Positions 51,623 to 61,329 of a stretch of 64,000 nt of DNA are shown piece by piece. Every line of letters starts with the position of its first letter. Position 1 is the first letter of the stretch. A model generated the notes under the pieces. It was not told the DNA's origin. It worked only from the letters and a program-made list of their open reading frames with translations, and ran no database searches. The translations under genes were made by a program, and so were the position numbers. The stretch lies in contig NC_065407.1 of assembly GCF_024362695.1 (NCBI RefSeq), forward strand, positions 5,456,001 through 5,520,000. Direction: 5' to 3'. The stretch comes from Pectinophora gossypiella. Lineage: Eukaryota > Arthropoda > Insecta > Lepidoptera > Gelechiidae.

Positions 51623-51705
51623 AGGAATACATGTCTGGCATAACAAATTTTGTTAAAAGCCCTTAAGTAAATTAAATAAAAAAAAAAAAAAAAAGGAATA
51701 CATGT
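51623..51705 (+). mobile_element. Very short poly(A) retroposed insertion
   Basis: Direct repeat AGGAATACATGT at 51623-51634 and 51694-51705 flanks 59 bp that end in a long A run. This is the structure of a severely 5'-truncated target-primed insertion. Confidence 0.65.
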
Positions 51706-52261
51706 ATACCATATAGTATGTATGTTTCAACATTTAATAAGTACTCAAAATCAAACTGAGAAGCACTTAACATGTATACATAAAAAAAACAAAGCTATTA
51801 TCTTTTAGAAAAGTGATAACAGTTCCTTATTAACAGTTTATGTCAATAGAACACCAGTTTAAGTAGGTAGATACCTACCATCATCAACCGAACAGACTTT
51901 CACATTTCTGATATAAGATATACTTGGATTTGAAGTCCTATGCTGGTTGATGAACCGTGCACTAACTCAATAATAACCCTAATACCAGGGTTGCTAAAGT
52001 TGGTTACCTACCCACATGCATTCTACGCTTTTTGTTCGCTTCTAACCCAGTGTCGAAGCAATCTATAGGTATTAATATATTTTTATACCTACTTACAAAG
52101 TGACAGAATGTCTGCGGTGTCACTGGCTTGTACTCAATGCTTTTAGTTAAGAGAACTTCCCTTAGTAAATACGAATGCGCAATTCAAAAGTACAGCTGTT
52201 GAATCGGAAACTACAGCCTTGAAGTTATGTACAGACGGTTTGATTTGGTACTTCGTAATAT

Positions 52262-52428
52262 ATTTGGGTGAATATCAAAATTTCAAGTTTGGTGGCGAAA
52301 TTTCATATTATTTTTTCGTGAAAAATCCAAAAGGATCCGACATGATACCCAATATTTTACGAAAAAATTATATGAAAGTTCGCCACCAAACATGGCACAT
52401 TTTGATATTCACCCATTTCTTAGTTTTA
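52262..52428. mobile_element. Foldback MITE (family of 17683)
   Basis: 'gggtgaatatcaaaatttca' / 'attttgatattcaccc' and 'gtttggtggcgaaatttcat' / 'atgaaagttcgccaccaaac'. Confidence 0.75.
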
Positions 52429-52654
52429 AGTTTATCTCTTTCCGGGTCTGCTAGGAGAGTTTACTAGAAATAAGTTGAACCGTTTGACTATTAATAAATA
52501 AACCATCTGATACTTTTTATGACATATGACAACTGATTAGATGGGACTGATTTTGTAGGTTTTAGACCTAAAATAAATTATCATCAGAATACTAAACTAC
52601 GCGTGAAGATAAAGGTTTTATTTTCGTATAATACAGCTTACTGCCTATCTCGTC

Positions 52655-52912
52655 GGCCTGACAGAAAGCTCGGTGAAGCGTAGGTGGGTACACAGTTCAT
52701 CTTGCGAAGGGTGTACAGTCATGAGCAATATAATGTACCCACTTTAGGACTCTGTCGCACTAACATATTTGACATTTAGTGAGACTTACAATTCAATTTG
52801 TCAAAAAAGCTAATGTGCATGGTACCAAAGTGTATACATATTAATGGTCGTGACCGTACTCTGACTAGCTTCAGTGGGAATATAATTAGTCGTGCGTGAG
52901 CTTATGTTATGA
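52655..52912 (+). repeat. SINE-E tail interrupted by MITE-D
   Basis: SINE-E sequence 'gacagaaagctcggtgaagc' ... 'gaagggtg' is cut at a TA. MITE-D (52713-52858) follows, then SINE-E resumes with 'ctctgactagcttcagtggg' and 'cgtgagcttatgtta'. Confidence 0.7.
52713..52858 (+). mobile_element. MITE-D copy inside SINE-E
   Basis: Complete copy with both ends and TA on each side. Confidence 0.8.
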
Positions 52913-53267
52913 CATACCCCGGATACTTCCACACATGCGTGCACACAAAAACACTCACACCCACACACACCCCCATACTTACACACGAAGTAGCTTGAAC
53001 AATTTTTTTTCACCTTTATAAAATATAAAAAAAAATTAAGTAGTTTTTTATAAAAAAAAATGTATTAGAACTCCGCTCAAATCATGATTATACATTATTG
53101 TACAACTGGAAGATAGCTGGTACCTATAGCTCAGGTTGTACCTATTGTAAGTGCCAACAGTGCTTTAAAATTGTTAATCTTCTAGTATTATCTAATTGTA
53201 GCAATAGTTATTAAGTTGTTTGGAACAATGAATACATTTTATTGTTAATATTACTTCATTCAAAACA

Positions 53268-53455
53268 CCTTGTTTTACACAGACACTACACATTGATATT
53301 ATCGTACACGCACATACAGATGCGTGACGTCTGATCATACGATAGACGACTAAAGTAAGACCGAGGGGACGCGAGGTAAGCCTAGCGCAGCCGCTGGTGG
53401 GGAGCGGAGATTTGCCGTTCTATACTTAGTATTATTCGTTATCCTATGGTCATGA
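53268..53455 (-). repeat. MITE-G copy
   Basis: Complement of 'gtgtacgataatatcaatgt', 'ggtcttactttagtcgtcta' and 'cggcaaatctccgctcccca'. Inverse order of the 38125 copy. Confidence 0.65.
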
Positions 53456-53673
53456 TGTAAACGGTAACGTAAAATATACATAAGTACAATTACAAAAAAG
53501 TCGTAGGTACCAACCAAATTCGATCGTCTGCAGCGAGCTTTACGTACTTGTTAGCAGAGTTCGGGTCAATATGCAAGTTCCTTTGTTTACATTGTAGGTA
53601 CTTTTTTACGTTTTTCTCGTCAACAGTTTTAAGTGGATTACCAAATGTTTTTGGGCTGAAGCATGTTGATGAG

Positions 53674-54107
53674 GGATTTTGATGGTGCTTTCCTCAAAAA
53701 CAATATATAGATGGCGCTATGGCGATTTTTCTTCATTAAACCGTAGGTCAAACCTTCTAATTTTATGGATAACCGACTTTATATATGCATCTTTTATCTT
53801 TATTTTTGGGTAATTATAAATGATGACCCTTTTTATTACACCCAGGCACAATTACATTTTCCACCCATTATTATTCTGATCAAAATAAAGAGAAGCAGTA
53901 CCTATAGGTACGTAGCAACATAATTATATACATAGCAACATTTATTTTTAAATATGGTTCTGCCGTTAGGTACATTTTGTTTTGGAATAATTATGTGCCC
54001 GAGTAATGATAAAATAGGTACTTAATTATTACTTTAAAGCTGTACAACATCTATATTTGTTTTGGTGAACGTAGCCTGAAAAATCCCTCATTAACTCTTG
54101 ATAGGTG
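53674..54107 (+). mobile_element. MITE-K, full copy
   Basis: Left end 'gctttcctcaaaaacaata' and right end 'gaacgtagcctgaaaaatcc', with the interior 'cattattattctgatcaaaa' and 'tggaataattatgtgcccga' shared with 27612-28062. Confidence 0.7.
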
Positions 54108-54164
54108 TAATAATGTCATATACACTCAATGCTTTTTTATTATTCGATAATGGTGCTAATTCCT

Positions 54165-54538
54165 GTAAATACCATCTAATTTTATTTTAAGTTATATCTG
54201 TCATTTTCCTATCCGCCGAAAAGGAAAGGGACGGATAATCGACAAGCATAAAATTTATGGAACACACGTCAATTTTAAGCACAAATCTAAACCAACCGTC
54301 TAAAAATTTTACATCCGTCAATAAACCAACACAGTTAAGTAGACAGCACGTCAAACGGATTGCATACCAGGGACGTACCTTTTGATTCGCCCGGGTTATT
54401 CATTCATTTACTCATTCTTCCTAAAATTAAGAGCTGTGAATCATCCGTCCCTTTCCTTTTCGAGGGATATGAAAATGACGGGTATAACTTAAAATAAAAT
54501 TAGGCGGTGTCTGCAGGAATCGGGGCCATTGGGTAACT
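54165..54538. mobile_element. MITE-L, full copy
   Basis: Inverted arms: 'attcctgtaaataccatcta', 'gccgaaaaggaaagggacgg' at the left; 'ccgtccctttccttttcgag', 'ttaggcggtgtctgcaggaa' at the right. Confidence 0.75.
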
Positions 54539-54899
54539 AATAATAATGCTTATTACCTAAAATACAAAGGGAATTAACCAAATCTTTGATTTTGAAATTT
54601 AAAAAGGAATCTTACCTCATTTTAAATTTAATAATTTATCAACTATTCTTTTCCAAAACTGCCTTCGACAGGTCGGTTATTATATTGTCTTGTAATGGTA
54701 AATGGTACCTGGCCAGTTTTATGGCAATTTTTGGTCATTCAGTGGCACTCTAGATGATGAGACATTTCCTACGTCTGCCATGAGTTTCGGTTAATTGTAA
54801 GTACTTAATTAAGTTATTTTGTAAGTATTTACTCGTTGTTCTTATAACCTTCATGTGAATTTCTAAAAACAACTTTAATGTTGTACTCGTAGTCTAGGC

Positions 54900-55087
54900 C
54901 AGCGGTTCTTAAACTAGGTTCCGCGAAATTATCTATTTTAATTTTTCAAATGCTTTATGCTATACAGATATACAAGAAACATAGCCTCTCACTGGGCTAA
55001 AATAGTATTTGTAACCATTCGATAGGGGGTTCATAAAGTACAAAGTGTTTAGTGAGGGTTCCGTTATGTTGAATATTTGGACCTCTG
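54900..55087. mobile_element. hAT-type MITE with 8-bp target duplication
   Basis: 188 bp with ends 'cagcggttcttaaac' and, inverted, 'cagaggtccaaatattc', flanked by perfect 8-bp direct repeats GTCTAGGC (54892-54899 and 55088-55095). CAG-starting termini and 8-bp duplications are the hAT signature. No coding capacity. Confidence 0.8.
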
Positions 55088-55099
55088 GTCTAGGCAGTG

Positions 55100-56270
55100 A
55101 AACATGTACTTTATTGTGTTTCATCAGACTATAATAAGACCATTCATGGTTAAATCGCCAATGGTCATTGGCCTTTCCGAAATCGGGACATCTCTAGAGT
55201 GGTTCGCACGGCGAATTATATCGAGGGTTTTGGCCAAGAGACACAATAAATTTTAATGCTATCTACCCGTCGATATAGTTCGACGACGATGTTTCCTTTA
55301 TCGTTTACGTAATTTTTGGATCAGTAATATCAACAGCACCGACAGCGTTGGTGTCCACTTGTTTAAAAGTACTTAAGATACAGTAAATAATAAATAAAAT
55401 GTTATATTTTAGAGATTAACATCTCGAAAGCAATTGATACTACAAGTAGTTTGTTATTTGTTTGAGGCTCGTCTCGAGTATTGTTTGCACTGAGTAAGCA
55501 CGAGAAACGCCCCGAAAACAGTACATTTTATAATTTTTTTCACAGACAGAACGTTTACCAGCCCTCGCGGAACGAGAACGACCCTCGAAAGACGCTAGTG
55601 TGGGGGGTCTCTAAATATGACACTAACTAAACGCTTTTAATAATAATCCTTATTGTTTGATGATAAATAATAAATGATATTTTTTACATAGCTCAATTAT
55701 CCACAACACACATCTGTTGTAAACGGGCCTTCAGGCAATATTTCTGTGAGAATCTATTTTTAACAAAAATCGTTACCAAACTGGAGGTAGGCATACACCG
55801 TCGCTCGGCCCACAAAACCTACGTAATCAATACACACATAACCAGTGAAAGGCCGGAATGCCACTTGCTTTCCACTCTCCAACGCTTGCAAAACTATAAC
55901 CGGTCCCCGAAACAACTGCGACCTTAAGGTTGAGAGCCTCAGGCAAAAAAAAGTTTGAAGATGCACGTATCAATCAATGACCTGTAGGTCAGGTTTTTTT
56001 TTAATGCATTGTTTGAGCGTTTTTGTTTATTTGCGGGTGTTCATTTAATACTTTTGATTGATGAAGTTTTGCGTGTCCTTTTTAGGTGTGATTAATAATT
56101 TTGAACGTGGAAAGTTGTTCTGTGTACAATTTAAGCATTATATATGTAGATAAATAATATACATATATTATGTACTATGATATGTATACAGTTTTAGGTT
56201 GTATAGTAATGATCATATTTAGTACATATTTATTATCAGAATGATTACAGTCTATTGCCATAGAAAAAGG
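55100..56270. other. No gene recognised
   Basis: Contains an inverted-repeat-like segment 55205-55290 ('cgaattatatcgagggtttt' and 'cgtcgatatagttcgacgac') and a GC-richer stretch at 55550-55600. The frame at 55760-55966 is unrecognised and probably not coding. Confidence 0.4.
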
Positions 56271-56271
56271 A

Positions 56272-56452
56272 ATAATATTACGTATAAAGCACCCCCCCCC
56301 CCCCCCTCGGTCTTTCTTTAGTCTTCTATCGTAGGGGCGTCACAAGTCACACGCACAAACGTGCGTGTAAGATAACGTCAAATTGTAGTATCGGATCTGT
56401 GTACAACGAGGAGTTTTGTACAAAGAGTCCGGGGTGTACTCTTAGTCTAATG
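56272..56452 (+). repeat. MITE-G copy with poly(C) run
   Basis: 17 consecutive C at about 56290-56306, then 'cggtctttctttagtcttct', 'cgtgtaagataacgtcaaat', 'gtccggggtgtac'. Confidence 0.6.
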
Positions 56453-57043
56453 AGACTACAGTCTATTCCAAGAAAATTCTGATCCAATTTTAGTATCGCA
56501 AACTAATAAAGCTAAACCCACTGTAAAGTACCTATTTGCATAACTAAATATTAAATTAATCTACATTTTATATGAATGAATATTATATCTGTCTGAAACC
56601 CTTCATATGAATTTAATTAAGCCTTAAAGTATAAGTATCACATCTCTCAAAATCTAATATCAATGAAATGGAACGTGTGGAATGATACGAATTAGAGACA
56701 TAAAAAGAGTAAAATTATATTTGTCCTTTATTAAGGTCGATGTACTCATTTAAGGACAAAAATAATCTTTTTGATTGTTATCATACTTATGTACCTATTT
56801 TCATTAATAATTTATATTGTTCTTGGGAAATCAAGCAATTTTCTTATTGTTTTTATCTTGTTTTATTCAAATTTTGTTGTCAACAACGCCCTCCTTCTAG
56901 GTAGCTACTTACTAAAATAAAAATGTTCAGCAAACAATGAAATATTTTTTCTGTGAAAATACATTTTTTTTATATACCTCTATATTATTGTAGATTTGTT
57001 TCTTACACTTAACTTGAAATAATTTAGCGCACATGTGGCGATT

Positions 57044-57223
57044 ACTTATATCAGTAAATAGTAACCGGAATCAACGGCTTAACTTGCCTTCCGAAGCACG
57101 GATCATCTAACTTTCGGACAATCAGTCACTCACGTCAGGGGCTTTTGGCGGCACAATCATAACCCTGACACCAGGGTTGATGATTCTGTTATTCCACCTT
57201 ACAACCCACATGAAGGAGAAGCG
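57044..57223. repeat. SINE-A with inverted 5' segment
   Basis: 57044-57127 matches the SINE-A middle on the minus strand ('cttccgaagcacggatcatc', 'tttcggacaatcag'). From 57127 the 3' part continues on the plus strand ('cacgtcaggggcttttggcg', 'aaccctgacaccagggttga', tail 'gaaggagaag'). Confidence 0.75.
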
Positions 57224-57837
57224 CTTCCTATTTGTCCGGCCAGGTAGCTAGCTGCTTACAAGCCCGATACGTTATGAGGGTGGCATATTCTGTATAGAAA
57301 AAATCCTCTATAAAATAAAAGAAAAGAAAAAAATAAAATAAAAAAAAGCCCGATACGTTCAGTTTTACGTAACATCAATAAAAATAGTCAATGGACTTAT
57401 CACGTGAGGGCGGGGAAATGGAGCGTAAAGCGTATTCATAGTAACCGCAAACCTCGCTAAGTTGATACACTTTTATATGCTACTTAGCATAATATGCTCA
57501 GAACGAGCTTATGACTACGTATGCTAAGTAACTTCTTATTAGGTAATCTGTGGTATTATGCCCATAACACATCTAATCGAGGCTGTGTGCTACCGCAACT
57601 TAAAAGTAACACTGCATAGTTCTTTTACTTAGTTGTAATTGCTTTACAAGAAAAATAAACTTTTAGCAACTTTCTTAAAATACATAACCCAAGCAAGAAT
57701 AAGTCTGGCGATTCAGAAAGGCAATGCTGCCGGCCTATTAGGCACCTTGCCCCGATATGATGCATTGGAGGTGTTTTATTTATGTGTTTGTTATTTGTCC
57801 AAAAAATCTTTATGATAACCCAAGCCTAAAAACCTAC

Positions 57838-58046
57838 AGAGTGTTAGTGACATAGTGACGAAAACTTTGATGGATGAGTCAGACCATGATTCTGGGTTGA
57901 TATTAAATAGAATTTTGCGTCGCAAAAGTATGGAACTGAAAATAATTTTAAAAACACTAAGAAGAATTTCCACTTAATATCAACTCATAATCATGGTCTG
58001 AATCATCCCCCTCAGTATTCGGTACGATGTCACTTCCATCCTATAG
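57838..58046. mobile_element. MITE-H copy
   Basis: 'gttagtgacatagtgacgaa' and 'cagtattcggtacgatgtca' arms, with 'ccatgattctgggttgatat' and 'caactcataatcatggtctg' inside. Confidence 0.7.
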
Positions 58047-58444
58047 GCATAGGCCTGCCCTCTATGTCAATAGAGAGTAGGTAATCATGAAGCATTTTTA
58101 ATTAAAATAATTATTTTGTACACTGTAACTTATTTTATTTTATTATTCTATGTTACACGTCGTTTCCTTTCACGTAAAACGTGTCCAATGTGCCATGGTA
58201 CTTTAAATCGGCCCATTATTGTTAGCGGAATGTCTGTGCTTATTAAATTGCATGAGAATCGAGAAATAATCATGATAACTTGATACTTGACGGAATAAGA
58301 TAAGGAGTTAAACTGAAAGCATATCAGGATTATTCTAAATCGCACTCGTGAGGTATTATAGCAGTTTTACAGATTAGATAAGGTCGATTTTTGTTTTTTA
58401 ATTTGAGAAATTCGGATGCCGTCCAGTGACATTACACGCCTAAT

Positions 58445-58618
58445 AACGGCCTCCGTGGTCTAGTGGTTGAGCGATGGGCTCACGATCCGTAGGCCCCGGG
58501 TTCGAATCCACAAAAATATCACAAAAATCACTTTGTGATCCCTAGTTTGATTAGGACATTACCGGCTGATCACCTGATTGTCCGAAAGTAAGATGATCCG
58601 TGCTTCGGAAGGCACGTG
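58445..58618 (+). repeat. SINE-A 5' half
   Basis: 'ggcctccgtggtctagtggt', B box 'gggttcgaatccac', body to 'cgtgcttcggaaggcacg', where it passes directly into SINE-B. Confidence 0.8.
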
Positions 58619-58620
58619 CA

Positions 58621-58702
58621 TGGGGAGCCCTCAGCGCTCCCTATTTATCCAGCCAAGTAGTTAATGCCATCTGCGGCAAATCTACAATAAGTCACGTCAA
58701 AA
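58621..58702 (+). repeat. SINE-B 3' half fused to SINE-A
   Basis: 'ggggagccctcagcgctccc', 'aatgccatctgcggcaaatc', 'cacgtcaaaaaagc'. The junction with SINE-A is abrupt. Confidence 0.75.
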
Positions 58703-59119
58703 AAGCATCAAGTGACCGGATTTAAACGGTAACGAAACAAATGAAAAATATATTTATTGCATTACTGGTGTTATTTACTGAGGTCTTAAAAATAGAGGAA
58801 AATAGGTACAAACAGGAACCCTGTAATGGCACTTCAACTTAGTCAACACAATTAGGTTTAGGTATAAAATGAATGGGATTGATGTATTACTATGAGTAAA
58901 CGAAATGCGCATTTACCTTAACTTGAAATTTAAAGGACATATTTACAAGGCAAATGACGTGCCATAAATGAAACAAAGGTATTTTTAGACAAGCAAAAAA
59001 TAGAAACTGTGCTTCCAATATTTGGGAAGTTTATTTCTGACTCCTTGTTATTATGGCTTGATTTACCGCAAATTATCCGTAAAATTAAATTTAATTAAAA
59101 TGATTTATTGCTCACTTAA

Positions 59120-59370
59120 AAGGGTTTACATAATACCTGCCAGCCTCGTGGCTCGCACCGTGGCTTATGATGAGTGAGGTTCTTTTATTTAGGACGCCCG
59201 GTAAAGTTACTGTGATCTTGTGCTACACCGGCATGCATTCCAAACGGGAAGCGCCGGTTCAGCCCCGGTATCGGACTTGCACCACTGTGTTAATCACTAC
59301 ATAGTATGAAACGAAGTCGCTTTTTCTACGGCAAATCTACAATTCAACAACACGTCAAAAAAAATATTCT
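59120..59370 (+). repeat. Mixed repeat block (SINE-E-like, SINE-B end)
   Basis: 59210-59310 holds a minus-oriented tRNA-like segment ('gaagcgccggttcagccccg', 'cttgcaccactgtgtt'), related to the SINE-E head. 59325-59365 is a SINE-B end ('ctacggcaaatctacaattc', 'cacgtcaaaaaaaa'). The start resembles 40795-40925 ('gatgagtgaggttcttttat' / 'gagtgaggcccttttat'). Confidence 0.5.
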
Positions 59371-59493
59371 TTCCCTATATCCCTGTGTACGCTTAAATCT
59401 TTAAAACAACGCAACGGATTTTGATGCGGTTTTTTTTATTAAATAGAGTGATTCAAGAGAAAGGTTTACATGTATAATAACATCCATTAAATA

Positions 59494-59516
59494 GAAAGAA
59501 AGAAAGAAAGAAAGAA
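59494..59516 (+). repeat. (GAAA)n microsatellite
   Basis: About five GAAA units, followed by 'cgtttattataaagggacac', probably a retroelement tail in minus orientation. Confidence 0.8.
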
Positions 59517-59689
59517 ACGTTTATTATAAAGGGACACCACAGTAACAAATACAAAGTGGAGCAATACTGTTATTTTTGAGGTTTTTAATGTGATGTCGTT
59601 AATAATTTCATGTTTTCCTCAGCATTGCACCCGAGCGAAGCCGGGACGGGTCCCTAGTTCGCTAATAAAAGCTAGCTTGATCATTACGG

Positions 59690-59816
59690 CGATACACACC
59701 ACATATCATGTTGGTCTAACAGAAAGCTCAGTTAGTCGCGGGTACTTAGTTCATCTCGCGAAGGATGAATATCTGATTACCCCAATTAGGATATAGCCGT
59801 GAGTTTATGTTATGTT
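59690..59816 (+). repeat. SINE-E tail part
   Basis: 'catgttggtctaacagaaag', 'cgaaggatgaatatctgatt', 'gccgtgagtttatgtta'. Confidence 0.6.
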
Positions 59817-60352
59817 ATTCAGAAAAAGCTAGATGGAAAAGTGTTCATTATTCTTAATAAATGTTTTATTCATATATATTTTATAAGCCGCTTCAGCTCA
59901 CCGCCTATCACGTTGGTCTAACAGAAAGCTTGGTGAGATGTGGGAACATGAGCAATATAATGTACCCACTTTAGGACTCTGTCGCACTAACATATTTGAC
60001 ATTTAGTGAGACTTACAGTTCAATTTGTCAAAAAAGTTGATGTGACATGGTACGTAAATGGTACCAAAGTGTATATGTCGTGGCCAGATCATAGAATTGA
60101 CCATTTCATGAAATGATCGACCATTTCATGAAATGGTCGTATTTCATGAAATGGCCAACTTCAACTGACCATATCGTTGAAACGTCAGCGTTTAATGATA
60201 TTTCCATCCACGTTTGGCCATATCATTAATGTAGGGTGTCCATGATAAGTGGTGTAATAAAAACGCGAAATAAGATAGGAAATAATGTATTACTCTAGTA
60301 CAAAGTACAAAAATGTTTAAAAGTCAATTAAAAATTAAAAAGTCGTTTTCGA

Positions 60353-60484
60353 TTAACGGAGTGTTGATGTAGTTAACATATACGCCGTAACTGCATCTCG
60401 CTTTGAAGTCGTCGTCATATTTTTTGACACTATTTCATGCCATTGGTCATCATTCAGTATACTTTTCGTGTGTAAGATAAACAT
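60353..60484 (-). pseudogene. Putative C-terminal coding remnant of the Ginger-like element
   Basis: 43-codon frame starting MFILHTKSIL and ending TLR-stop, with 'NDDQWHEIVSKNM' and 'SKRDAVTAYM'. The charged, protein-like composition and position next to the inverted repeat suggest the end of the transposon protein. No named domain. Confidence 0.35.
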
Positions 60485-60491
60485 ACTGGCG

Positions 60492-60521
60492 GCGTAGGGG
60501 TGGCCCAAGGGCCACCCCCGC
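60492..60521. repeat. GC-rich hairpin within the Ginger-like element
   Basis: 'ggggtggcccaagggccacccc' reads as a perfect 10-bp stem with an AA loop, in otherwise AT-rich sequence. Confidence 0.8.
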
Positions 60522-60629
60522 CGCACCCTAACCTACTGTTATGCCTTGTAAAAATTATAAAAAAGAGGATTATGATAATTTAAATTATGACAAAAACATT
60601 TATGCGTTTTAATAGAATCCTGTTTCAAG

Positions 60630-60678
60630 TAGTTAATGCCATCTGCGGCATATCTACAATAAGTCACGTCAAAAAAAG
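60630..60678 (+). repeat. SINE-B 3' fragment inside the Ginger-like element
   Basis: 'atgccatctgcggcatatct' and 'aagtcacgtcaaaaaaa'; it truncates the transposon coding remnant at 60679. Confidence 0.8.
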
Positions 60679-60987
60679 AAACTTTACGGACAGTAGGATC
60701 GTCTATATTTTTCTTTTTTAAAATTAATATCTCTTCATTCGCAGTTTTAATTATATCATATTTTGAAATCCAATAATAGTCCATTGATTTACGTAGCGTG
60801 GTCACTCGACCTTCATTATTTGCCATATAACCTAAAAATAAAAATAAAGTTGCTGTCTACTGTTAATACGAGTTTTTCTTTTCACTTTAGTGTCAAAACA
60901 TTGCTTCAATGCACTTTTATCTTGTATTTGCTCATTATTATTCGTATTATTCGCGTTCACACAAGAATAATTATTGTCCGCCGCCAT
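60679..60987 (-). pseudogene. Putative N-terminal coding remnant of the Ginger-like transposase
   Basis: From ATG at 60987 the minus strand reads MAADNNYSCVNANNTNNNEQ and on through KVKRKTRINSRQQ. A +1 change of frame near 60835 leads to MANNEGRVTTLRKSMDYYWI, KYDIIKTANEEI and DDPTVRKVSF, where SINE-B interrupts. The 'K-Y-D-I ... L-I-L-K-K-K' and 'DP ... V' order resembles the region before the HHCC zinc finger in Ginger/KRBA2-type integrases. That comparison is from memory of the family pattern and needs a search. Confidence 0.4.
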
Positions 60988-61329
60988 TATGCAAAACATA
61001 AACAAAGCGACACCAGCGCCACTACCGGTGGATAATGTTACTATTTTACGATATGATCGCTAACGTTTGGCCATATCATGAAGTAATCATGCATTTAGTT
61101 GGTCATATCGTTAAACGTTTTGTGTTCATTGATCTGGCCAAACCACATCATGATGTGGCCAACGAATGTTGTTCTATTTCATGAAATACGACCATTTCAT
61201 GAAATGGTCGATCATTTCATGAAATGATCAATTCTATGATATGGCCACGATATATACATATTAATGCTCGTGACCGTACCTCTGAATAGACCAGTTGGGA
61301 TGTAGTTGTAAGCTTATTTTATGTATGTA

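Larger units (their letters stand above)
60076..61252 (-). mobile_element. Ginger-like DNA transposon, internally deleted, 1177 bp
   Basis: Bounded by a perfect 4-bp target duplication TATA (60072-60075 and 61253-61256). The termini are TGTCG and, inverted, TATCG, and the terminal inverted repeats match over about 78 bp with few mismatches; they contain repeated 'atttcatgaaat' palindromes. A TGTNR terminus, long inverted repeats and 4-bp duplications are features of Ginger transposons, whose transposase is related to Ty3-type integrase. Two minus-strand coding remnants lie inside, but no DDE core, so it is non-autonomous. A SINE-B fragment sits within it. Confidence 0.65.
59947..61279 (+). 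mobile_element. MITE-D copy split by a Ginger-like element
   Basis: Left part 59947-60075 ('atgagcaatataatgtaccc' ... 'ccaaagtgtata') and right part 61253-61279 ('tatacatattaatgctcgtg'). Removing the insert restores the family consensus exactly around 'agtgtatacatatt'. A small extra 'cgtaaatggtac' duplication occurs at about 60052-60063. Confidence 0.8.
59885..61325 (+). repeat. SINE-E copy split by nested insertions
   Basis: SINE-E left part 59885-59945 ('cacgttggtctaacagaaag'). MITE-D follows (59947 on, resuming at 61257-61279), and SINE-E resumes at 61280 with 'ctctgaatagaccagttggg' and 'gtaagcttatttta'. Between the MITE-D halves lies the Ginger-like element. Confidence 0.65.

Noticed and set aside
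55760..55966. 68-aa minus-strand frame with balanced composition
   Set aside because: No splice context, domain or similarity could be recognised; left unannotated.
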